DNA from: UMGS172 sp964634675
GTDB lineage: Bacteria > Bacillota > Clostridia > Oscillospirales > Acutalibacteraceae
Assembly (NCBI GenBank): GCA_964634675.1
Contig: CAZWLH010000091.1
Coordinates: 1-5,380, forward strand
DNA: 5,380 nt
Direction: 5' to 3'
Part shown: positions 1 to 5,051 of the stretch, piece by piece
How positions within the stretch are numbered: the first letter of the stretch is position 1
How the letters are laid out: every line of letters begins with the position of its first letter
Notes under the pieces: generated by a model
What the model was told of the DNA's origin: nothing
Seen by the model: only the letters and a program-made list of their open reading frames with translations
Database searches by the model: none
Position numbers and translations under genes: made by a program

Positions 1-2
1 CA

Positions 3-86
3 AAGCAGGCTGAGGATTTTGTTTTGAAGGCTTGCGAGCATTATCGCAAATTCTTAATCCGTCAGCACAACCGTGATGAAAGGTAA
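3..86 (+). CDS. C-terminal tail of an unidentified element gene (5' partial)
   Basis: One reading frame is open from the left edge to a TAA at 84-86. It encodes about 27 residues that are polar and probably helical, ending HNRDER. The stop lies 10 bases before the next ATG, and the ribosome binding site of that next gene overlaps the stop, which is typical of genes in one operon. I do not recognise the protein. It should belong to the same mobile element as the TnpW and recombinase genes downstream. It could also be a chance open frame at the window edge, but its position supports a real gene tail. Confidence 0.5.
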   Translation, partial: KQAEDFVLKACEHYRKFLIRQHNRDER

Positions 87-96
87 GGTGAAGTAA

Positions 97-375
97 ATGA
101 AAAAGGTTAATTTATACCCAAATAACGAAGTGGTATTTGCCGTACCACCAGAACCCATAGATGAAAACGAGCCTATTTGCCTTGTGGATTATATGATACC
201 CCACAATAACGAGCGTGTATTTGATTACAGCAAGGTGCGCCGCTTCGATGAGGATACCTTTACTATGAAGATCGGCGGCACGACCTATGAGGTATCCACT
301 CATTTTAATCCCAACGGCAGGCAGTGCGTTATGGAACAGTTTAAGCAGCTTATTCTGTCAGAGCATCTAATTTGA
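97..375 (+). CDS. TnpW-family transposon-encoded protein with N-terminal extension
   Basis: This small protein of 92 residues has no predicted membrane segment or signal peptide. Residues about 55-90 contain an IGGTTYEVSTHF motif (59-70) followed by an EQFKQLI helix. This resembles the core of the TnpW family, named from Tn4451 of Clostridium perfringens, which reads roughly IG(S/G)TTYxVxVHFS...L..KI..LI. The molecular role of TnpW is not established. The first 50 residues or so (rich in Pro, Asn and acidic residues, with PPEPIDENEP at 17-26) are not part of the short core I recall, so this is a longer version. The ATG at 97 is preceded by AAGGTG at 85-90 with six bases between. The stop TGA at 373-375 lies inside the -35 box of the recombinase promoter. 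Family assignment rests on recall of the motif, not on a search. Confidence 0.72.
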   Translation: MKKVNLYPNNEVVFAVPPEPIDENEPICLVDYMIPHNNERVFDYSKVRRFDEDTFTMKIGGTTYEVSTHFNPNGRQCVMEQFKQLILSEHLI

Positions 376-401
376 CCGTTCACACAATCGAAAAAGATAA
401 T
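372..401 (+). promoter_or_regulatory. Promoter for the serine recombinase
   Basis: TTGACC at 372-377 (5 of 6 to the sigma-A -35 consensus) and GATAAT at 396-401 (5 of 6 to the -10 consensus) are separated by 18 bases. Transcription would start near 408, about 55 bases before the recombinase ATG. The -35 box overlaps the stop codon of the TnpW gene, so the recombinase can be expressed separately from the upstream operon. The -10 box forms the left end of a dyad that could hold a repressor. Confidence 0.6.
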
Positions 402-444
402 CGGGTGTGGTAAAGTATAGTTGGCTTTGCCGCACCCGGTTGTT
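396..444 (+). repeat. 20-bp dyad (operator or RNA hairpin) before the recombinase
   Basis: Arms 396-415 and 425-444 are complementary, with a nine-base centre at 416-424. The inner 14 positions (402-415 with 425-438) include two G-U wobbles as RNA, and the outer six (396-401 with 439-444) include three more. The dyad starts on the -10 box and ends at the base before the Shine-Dalgarno sequence. No run of T follows, so it is not a standard terminator. As DNA it could be an operator. As RNA it could affect access to the ribosome binding site, but only for transcripts that start upstream and carry the whole left arm. Confidence 0.6.
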
Positions 445-453
445 GGAAAGGAG
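445..453 (+). promoter_or_regulatory. Ribosome binding site fixing the recombinase start at 463
   Basis: GGAAAGGAG at 445-453 lies nine bases before the ATG at 463. It decides the start: an in-frame TTG at 421 would lengthen the protein by 14 residues, but that TTG lies in the loop of the dyad and has no ribosome binding site. Confidence 0.85.
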
Positions 454-462
454 AAAACAGAT

Positions 463-2202
463 ATGACAACCGCAAACAATATTAAGGTGCAAAACGATAT
501 AAATTTAGACGAAGAACTTATTACAGCGCTTTATTGCCGCTTGTCCGTAGAAGATATAAAGGATGAAAACGGCAAGAAGAAAAGCAAAGAGGACGAGTCG
601 AACAGCATTAGCAATCAAAAGCAGATTCTGCTTGACTACTGTGCCAAACACGGCTACAAAAACACGATGTTTTTCGTGGATGACGGAATTTCCGGCACGA
701 GCTTTGACCGTAACGATTTTAACCGTATGCAGAAGATGGTTGAGGAAGGCAAGATTTGCAGAATTATTGTTAAAGACCTATCCCGTTTCGGGCGTGAACA
801 GGTGGAAGCGGGCAGACTTACCCAAATCGTATATCCGTCGCTGGGTGTTACTTTTATTTCTATTCAAGAGAATGTAAACAGCACGACGGGCGAAGGTATG
901 GAAATGCTCCCATTTTACAATATATTCAACGAATGGTATGCGGCGCAGACTTCCAAAAAAATCCGTGCCGTGTGGCAATCCAAGGCTGAACACGGTGAGC
1001 GTATTTCTGCCACTATTCCGTTTGGATATATGAAAACTCCAGATGATCCGAAAAAATGGATTATAGACGAGCCTGCGGCGGAAATTGTCAGAAAAATCTT
1101 TAACCTGTGCTTAGCAGGCAAAGGCCCGTCGCAAATCGCAAGACAGCTTGAAGCCGAGAAGGTGCTTGTTCCTTCTGCTTACTATGATTCCATCAATAGA
1201 AAGACAAGGAACACGCCGCCCGCAAATCCGTATGCTTGGTGTTCAAGTGCTGTTGTCGGTATTTTGGAAAACCGTCAATATACGGGATGTGCCGTGAACT
1301 TCAAAAGCACTACTGTCAGTTACAAGGTTCACAAGATAATTCACAACGCCGTTGAGGATTATCAGATCATACCGAATATGCAGGAGCCGATTATCAGCGA
1401 AGATATTTGGTTAAGGGTACAGGAGTTAAGAAAAAACCGCCGCCGTCCTACGGCAACGAGAAGAACAAGCTTGTTTTCGGGTTTGGTTTATTGCCCCGAC
1501 TGCGGTGCGAAACTGCATTTTGCGGCGGCTAAGAGTATTACCCGCCAACAAGAGCATTTCCGTTGTTCCAATTATAAGTCCGGCAGAGGTAGTTGTACCA
1601 TCCACTATATTCGTGATGTTGTGCTTGAAAGAATCGTGCTTGAAGCAATCAGTGGTTTAGCTGATTTTGTCAAATGCCACGAGCCGGTATTTCTATATAT
1701 GCTCGCAAAGAAAAATAATGCGATGCGACAGCAGGAATTTAAGCGATTGGAACGGGTTGTAGAAAAAGGCACACGCCGTATTGCCGAAATAGACAAGCTG
1801 ATCGAAACTGCTTTTGAAAGAAATGTGCTTGGAAAATTAGAAGATGACCGTTATGAACGTATGGTACTCAGTTATGAAAAAGAGCAAAAGGAGTTGATTG
1901 CGGAGGTTTCGGAAAGTCAGCAGATTTTGCAAAAGGCTGAACAGCAGGTAGTTGACCTGCGACTTTTGCTCCGCACCTTACGGGAAATGACTGATGTTAA
2001 GGAACTGACACCAATGCTTGTAAATTCGCTGATTAAGCGTATAGAAGTTCACAACAACGATAAGTCCAGCGGTCATTGCTATGTAAAGGTGGATATTTAT
2101 TTTACCGCAGCGGGAATGATAGATATTCCTACCGAAGAAGAAATCCTCGCTATGATGGCGGAAATACGGGAAAACCCGCAGGAATTCCGCTTTGTGGCGT
2201 AA
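463..2202 (+). CDS. Large serine recombinase, TnpX/Tn4451 type
   Basis: This 579-residue site-specific recombinase would cut both DNA strands through a serine-DNA link to excise and insert the element. The N-terminal resolvase catalytic domain (about 22-165) has the YCRLS motif with the likely nucleophile Ser28, the SISNQ segment, and KDLSRFGRE at 104-112 with the conserved arginines. A Recombinase domain follows (about 185-300, from IPFGY). A zinc beta-ribbon has CPDC at 344-347 plus Cys368 and Cys378. A charged coiled coil covers about 415-515, and a DUF4368-like tail ends the protein. Length and domain order are normal for TnpX-like enzymes, and no key residue is missing, so it should be active. 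The start is ATG 463, chosen by its ribosome binding site. The gene has its own promoter and lies at the element end, next to the presumed attachment site. Element type and target site cannot be read from the protein. Confidence 0.95.
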   Translation: MTTANNIKVQNDINLDEELITALYCRLSVEDIKDENGKKKSKEDESNSISNQKQILLDYCAKHGYKNTMFFVDDGISGTSFDRNDFNRMQKMVEEGKICRIIVKDLSRFGREQVEAGRLTQIVYPSLGVTFISIQENVNSTTGEGMEMLPFYNIFNEWYAAQTSKKIRAVWQSKAEHGERISATIPFGYMKTPDDPKKWIIDEPAAEIVRKIFNLCLAGKGPSQIARQLEAEKVLVPSAYYDSINRKTRNTPPANPYAWCSSAVVGILENRQYTGCAVNFKSTTVSYKVHKIIHNAVEDYQIIPNMQEPIISEDIWLRVQELRKNRRRPTATRRTSLFSGLVYCPDCGAKLHFAAAKSITRQQEHFRCSNYKSGRGSCTIHYIRDVVLERIVLEAISGLADFVKCHEPVFLYMLAKKNNAMRQQEFKRLERVVEKGTRRIAEIDKLIETAFERNVLGKLEDDRYERMVLSYEKEQKELIAEVSESQQILQKAEQQVVDLRLLLRTLREMTDVKELTPMLVNSLIKRIEVHNNDKSSGHCYVKVDIYFTAAGMIDIPTEEEILAMMAEIRENPQEFRFVA

Positions 2203-2209
2203 AGAGAAA

Positions 2210-2241
2210 ACGGTGCAACCCCTATTTCGGGGTTACACCGT
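2210..2241. terminator. Hairpin after the recombinase, possible terminator
   Basis: Arms 2210-2222 and 2229-2241 pair over 13 positions with one C-A mismatch, around a six-base loop (2223-2228), starting seven bases after the recombinase stop. No run of T follows on the plus strand. On the minus strand the stem is followed by TTTT (A run at 2207-2210), so it may work better against transcription entering from the flank. It may also lie close to the element end. Confidence 0.5.
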
Positions 2242-2271
2242 ATCCTACATAAATTACTTCCTTACGAAGCC

Positions 2272-2285
2272 GTGTCATTTGACAC
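2272..2285. repeat. Perfect short inverted repeat near the element boundary
   Basis: GTGTCA at 2272-2277 and TGACAC at 2280-2285 are perfect inverted copies around a central TT. Serine recombinase sites are built as partial dyads around a two-base crossover, so this is a candidate for the junction, although six-base arms can also occur by chance. Confidence 0.3.
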
Positions 2286-2838
2286 AAGTGCTTGGGTTTT
2301 TCTCGGATGTGATGCGGAAGAGATTGTTGTTGATCCTAAGAACAGCGTGTTTTCCTCTGCTCATAATTGTCTGTTGAGCAAAGACGGAAAGAAACTGATC
2401 AAGGTATGTAAGAGCAGTGATGTTTCAAAATTGCAAAACCTTGAAATTATCGGGCAGGATGCTTTTTATGACTTTAACCTTGAGCATAATGAATTTATTT
2501 TTAAAATTCCTGAAGGCGTAAAATTTTTGGATTACCGTGCATTTGCCGTGAATGCAAGAAATGTTGAAATTTATGTGCCGTCATCTGTTCGCGCCATCGG
2601 AGCTTTGGCTTTTATGATTCACAGTGAAAAAACGCACATTGTTTTTGAGGGTGATGCGGAATTGGAAGTCGGCACTTTCGGTACCGAAGATGAGGCGAAG
2701 GATTCCGATATTGAAATTTACAGATCAATGCCATCAGCCGTATACTCCAAGAAAGAGACCGTTAGCGTTACTTGCCCCAAAAACTCCAATATTTCTTCTT
2801 ATTGCAAGAAATATCATATTAAGGAAATTGAATTTTAA
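2272..2838 (+). pseudogene. C-terminal remnant of a BspA-like leucine-rich-repeat protein, 5' end lost
   Basis: The frame encodes about 188 residues with LRR_5/BspA features: EEIVVDPKNSVFSS at about 16-29, then a LLSKDGKKLIKV hairpin of the kind seen in these repeats, repeat units such as IPEGVKFLDYRAFA and VPSSVRAIGALAF, and a terminal VTCPKNSNISSYCKKYHIKEIEF-type end (Ser/Cys-Lys repeat cap). Such proteins are usually long and extracellular; here there is no signal peptide and only the last few repeats. The only start is GTG at 2272, without a Shine-Dalgarno sequence, and there is no in-frame ATG until about residue 119. The frame stays open upstream to the recombinase stop at 2200-2202, and the two reading frames coincide. 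I infer that the mobile element inserted into an LRR gene and separated this 3' part from its promoter and N-terminus. It might still be a short expressed gene. The downstream terminator at 2913 fits an originally functional gene end. Confidence 0.65.
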
Positions 2839-2844
2839 ATTGAA

Positions 2845-2871
2845 GCTATTGTCGGATTTACATCCGATAGC
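2845..2871 (+). repeat. Weak hairpin just after the LRR fragment
   Basis: TCGGAT at 2852-2857 pairs with ATCCGA at 2862-2867 around a four-base loop, and GCTA at 2845-2848 pairs with TAGC at 2868-2871 across a three-base bulge. No T run follows. It probably only adds structure to the 3' end before the true terminator at 2913. Confidence 0.35.
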
Positions 2872-2912
2872 AATTGGTTTCATATGACCTTGTTAATCTA
2901 CTTCAATATGAT

Positions 2913-2946
2913 ACCTTGCATACCGATTGGTGTGCAAGGTCTTTTT
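2913..2946 (+). terminator. Intrinsic terminator of the LRR gene
   Basis: A 12-bp stem (2913-2924 with 2929-2940, one G-U pair) closes on a GATT tetraloop and is followed by CTTTTT (2941-2946), with another T run at 2952-2956. This is a standard Rho-independent terminator. It isolates the ACT-MBL gene downstream from transcription through the LRR remnant. Confidence 0.9.
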
Positions 2947-2977
2947 ATTGCTTTTTGTCAATAGTTTGAAAAATTTC

Positions 2978-3006
2978 TTTTAAATAGTTGCTTCGTGTGA
3001 TATAAT
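2978..3006 (+). promoter_or_regulatory. Extended -10 promoter of the ACT-MBL gene
   Basis: A perfect TATAAT at 3001-3006 is preceded by TG at 2998-2999, giving an extended -10 element. The -35 region at the 17-base spacing (TTTTAA, 2978-2983) is only a weak match, which is tolerated with an extended -10. Transcription would begin near 3013 and leave a leader of about 60 bases. Confidence 0.7.
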
Positions 3007-3017
3007 ACTGACATAAA

Positions 3018-3051
3018 GTATTGAAAGCTTTTGCTTGCGGTATTAAAGCTT
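3018..3051 (+). repeat. Direct repeat in the leader of the ACT-MBL gene
   Basis: GTATTGAAAGCTT at 3018-3030 is repeated as GTATTAAAGCTT at 3040-3051, one base shorter, with starts 22 bases apart, about two turns of DNA. The AAGCTT cores are also palindromes, so the two copies could pair with each other in RNA. It lies just downstream of the predicted transcription start and could be an operator; the function is unknown. Confidence 0.4.
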
Positions 3052-3062
3052 AATCCGAATTC

Positions 3063-3069
3063 AAGGTGG
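3063..3069 (+). promoter_or_regulatory. Ribosome binding site deciding the start at 3075
   Basis: AAGGTGG (6 of 7 to AAGGAGG) lies five bases before the ATG at 3075. The alternative in-frame GTG at 3066 falls inside this site, so it is not the start. Confidence 0.8.
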
Positions 3070-3074
3070 AATTT

Positions 3075-4514
3075 ATGAAAAAAACATATGTCACTTCGAT
3101 GCCGAACCACATCGGAGCGTTTTTAAAGGCGAGTGAGTGCTTTTCTAAGCTCGGCATTAACATCACACGTGTCAGTTACAACAAGGCCGTCGATTCTCAT
3201 AAGCTCTTTATCGATGCCGAGGGTACCGAGGAACAGCTTAAAAATGCCGATTCCGAGCTTATTAAAATCGGATATCTCGGAAACGGTGACAGCAATACTA
3301 CGAGTATCGTTTTGTTGGAGTTTCGTCTTAATGACGTGCCGGGAAGTGTCACCGAGGTTTTAAGACTTATCAATGAATTCAATTTCAATATATCTTATAT
3401 CAGCTCACAGGAGAACGGTACCGATTATCAGTATTTTAAAATGGGCTTGTATGTCGAGGAGCCGAACAGACTTACAGCATTTTTGAGCCGTGCCGAGGAG
3501 TTTTGCAAGGTGCGCGTTATCGACTATAACCCATCTAAAAATATATATGACAACAGTATTTTTTACAATAATTACGTTAAGGCGCTGTCGCAGATGATGC
3601 AGCTATCCGATGATGCCGAGCAAGAGCTTTTGATAAACGTTAATCTTGCTATGCAGACCTTGGACGAAAAGGGGCTGTCTCCGTACCGCACGTTTGACAG
3701 TATCAGCAAGTTTGCCGAGCTTTTGAGCATATCAAAGGGTGAGAGCTTTGCACCTCGCATAAGCACTCACAAAATCACCGACAACACCGAGATAACGCTT
3801 ATAGAACCGCCGTGCGGCAGTAATACGATGATTATCAAGAGTAACGGCGACTATTTGTTCGTTGACAGCGGTTACGCGTGCTATAAAACCGAAATGCTTC
3901 GAATATTAGAGTCGCTGGTACCGAATTTTGCCGATTTAAACAAGCAGATCCTCATAACGCACGCAGACGTTGACCATTGCGGACTTTTGCCGATTTTCGA
4001 CAAGGTCATCACAAACGAAAAAACCGCAAAGTGCCTTGAGAACGAGTTTAAAGGGCTTAACGGCTACCGTGAGCAAAACCCGTTGCACAAGCCTTATATC
4101 AATATCTGCAAAATCCTTACCGAGTATAAGCCGGTTGATCCGAAAAGGGTAGTGAAGCAGTGGAAAAGTGCCGAAATCGCCGACAAGCCGCTGACACAAA
4201 TCGGATTTTACAGCTTTGGTGAACTGAATTTTGAGGTTTACGAGGGCAAGGGAGGTCATTTGCCGGGCGAAATAGTCTTGATCGATTACGAAAATCACAT
4301 TGCGATTACCGGCGACATTTATATAAATATGCACGGTATGACCTCTGAACAGGAAAAATACAACCGATATGCGCCGATTTTGATGACCTCGGTCGATACC
4401 GACCCGAAGCTTTGCGCTGAGGAGCGTAATGCCGTTATGCATCGGCTCGGGGTCGGAAAGTGGCAAATATTCGGAGCTCACGGCTTTAAAAAGGACTATT
4501 CTGTCGGAATGTAA
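3075..4514 (+). CDS. Tandem ACT domain, metallo-beta-lactamase-fold hydrolase
   Basis: This is a cytoplasmic protein of 479 residues without a signal peptide or membrane segment. Residues about 1-70 form an ACT domain (YVTSMPNHIGAFLKASECFSKLGINI), and about 75-145 form a second (VLLEFRLNDVPGSVTEVLRLINEFNFNI). ACT domains usually bind amino acids or similar small ligands and control a linked enzyme. A helical linker follows. From about 239 comes an MBL-fold domain with the HxDxDH metal motif (His296, Asp298, Asp300, His301), then His395 (GGHLPGE), Asp414 (TGD) and His469 (GAHG). All metal positions are filled, so it is probably an active metal-dependent hydrolase. The substrate is unknown; ligand-controlled hydrolysis is inference. 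The gene stands alone, with its own promoter, between a terminator and a convergent neighbour. The ATG at 3075 is preferred to GTG 3066 because of the ribosome binding site. Confidence 0.88.
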   Translation: MKKTYVTSMPNHIGAFLKASECFSKLGINITRVSYNKAVDSHKLFIDAEGTEEQLKNADSELIKIGYLGNGDSNTTSIVLLEFRLNDVPGSVTEVLRLINEFNFNISYISSQENGTDYQYFKMGLYVEEPNRLTAFLSRAEEFCKVRVIDYNPSKNIYDNSIFYNNYVKALSQMMQLSDDAEQELLINVNLAMQTLDEKGLSPYRTFDSISKFAELLSISKGESFAPRISTHKITDNTEITLIEPPCGSNTMIIKSNGDYLFVDSGYACYKTEMLRILESLVPNFADLNKQILITHADVDHCGLLPIFDKVITNEKTAKCLENEFKGLNGYREQNPLHKPYINICKILTEYKPVDPKRVVKQWKSAEIADKPLTQIGFYSFGELNFEVYEGKGGHLPGEIVLIDYENHIAITGDIYINMHGMTSEQEKYNRYAPILMTSVDTDPKLCAEERNAVMHRLGVGKWQIFGAHGFKKDYSVGM

Positions 4515-4540
4515 CCTATTATTTTGCTAATTGCCTTTAA

Positions 4541-4580
4541 ATTCAAACCCCACCGCTCATTCGGACGGTGAGGTTTGAAT
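4541..4580. terminator. Hairpin between convergent genes, possible bidirectional terminator
   Basis: Arms 4541-4555 and 4566-4580 pair over 15 positions with one C-A mismatch around a ten-base loop. The hairpin lies 26 bases after the ACT-MBL stop, and its right arm ends on the last base of the minus-strand gene's stop codon. The T runs on either strand are short, so termination may be modest. Confidence 0.6.
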
Positions 4581-4972
4581 CAAAATTTGATTGTTTCGGG
4601 TTCCGAGGCAAAGGATGAAAAGGTTGCGGTCGCATTTTTAAAATAAAAGACCTGCGTGTTGCCGTCGTTTTCATCATACATTCCTCTGAGCTCGGGGTAA
4701 GCATCAAGCATAGACTTTCTTGCTTCGGTGCGGTCGTCCTCGACAAGCTCTCCCGAAAGGCGAAGCCACTTACCGTTCTTGAAGGCGCAAATTTCGGATT
4801 TGGAGTTAAGGCTCAACTGATGCGATACCGATTTTACCTTGCCAGTCTGAATATAAAGCTTATCTTCGAATATGTGAGCGGTGCCGAAAGGGCGAACTCT
4901 CGGCTGATCGCCGTCAACCGTTGCGAGGTAGTATGTACCTGCATCTTTTAAAAACTGACAAACCTTTTCCAT
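4580..4972 (-). CDS. Pyridoxamine 5'-phosphate oxidase-like FMN-binding split-barrel protein
   Basis: This 130-residue cytoplasmic protein belongs to the small flavin-reductase-like split-barrel group that is common in Clostridia. Visible family features are FLKDAGTYYLATVDGDQPRVRPFG near the N-terminus, then LYIQTGKVKSVSHQL, EICAFKNGKWLRLSGE, and a C-terminal GNTQVFYFKNATATFSSF region. The PRVRPFG and TGKVKS segments are where relatives contact FMN phosphate. It is shorter than true PdxH (about 200 residues) and is unlikely to be the vitamin B6 enzyme; the substrate is unknown. The start is supported by AAAAGGAG (4981-4988 on the plus strand) eight bases upstream of the ATG. It follows gpmI in the same direction, but a terminator lies between them and I found no clear promoter of its own, so it may depend on read-through. 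It is convergent with the ACT-MBL gene. Confidence 0.88.
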   Translation of the reverse strand: MEKVCQFLKDAGTYYLATVDGDQPRVRPFGTAHIFEDKLYIQTGKVKSVSHQLSLNSKSEICAFKNGKWLRLSGELVEDDRTEARKSMLDAYPELRGMYDENDGNTQVFYFKNATATFSSFASEPETIKF

Positions 4973-4996
4973 AAATCTTACTCCTTTTAAATTATT

Positions 4997-5034
4997 AAAA
5001 AAGTGCGGCGAGTTTTGATGCTTGCCGCACTTTT
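4997..5034 (-). terminator. Intrinsic terminator of gpmI (minus strand)
   Basis: A 14-bp stem (4999-5012 with 5021-5034, one wobble pair) with an eight-base loop is followed on the minus strand by six T (A run at 4997-5002). It lies 17 bases after the gpmI stop. It is a strong Rho-independent terminator that should reduce transcription into the downstream FMN-protein gene. Confidence 0.85.
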
Positions 5035-5051
5035 CAAAATTAAAACCTTAA

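Larger units (their letters stand above)
1..2271. mobile_element. Right-hand end of an integrated TnpX-type transposon or ICE (left end outside window)
   Basis: A TnpW-like gene followed directly by a large serine recombinase is the terminal module of Tn4451-type mobilizable transposons and of many clostridial integrative elements. Such elements excise and insert through their recombinase. All genes from 1 to 2202 read in the same direction and are closely spaced. After the recombinase the sequence changes abruptly to a headless LRR-protein fragment, so the right boundary probably falls between about 2242 and 2290. The exact crossover point cannot be fixed because the left end is not in the window; 2271 is a working limit. 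No cargo or conjugation gene is visible here, so the size and class of the whole element are unknown. Confidence 0.7.

Noticed and set aside
396..444. Dyad as intrinsic terminator of the TnpW gene
   Set aside because: No T run follows on the plus strand; the right arm runs straight into the ribosome binding site of the recombinase.
421..462. Longer recombinase start at TTG 421
   Set aside because: There is no ribosome binding site before it and it lies in the dyad loop; ATG 463 has GGAAAGGAG at good spacing.
2192..2377. 61-codon plus-strand frame across the recombinase end and LRR start
   Set aside because: It has no ribosome binding site and no family resemblance, and it overlaps two better-supported frames.
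2624..2887. 87-codon plus-strand frame overlapping the LRR fragment
   Set aside because: It is an out-of-frame shadow with low-complexity basic composition; the LRR frame has recognisable repeats.
3936..4481. 181-codon open frame on the minus strand inside the ACT-MBL gene
   Set aside because: It lies entirely antisense to a gene with clear domains and metal motifs, and its translation shows no family features.
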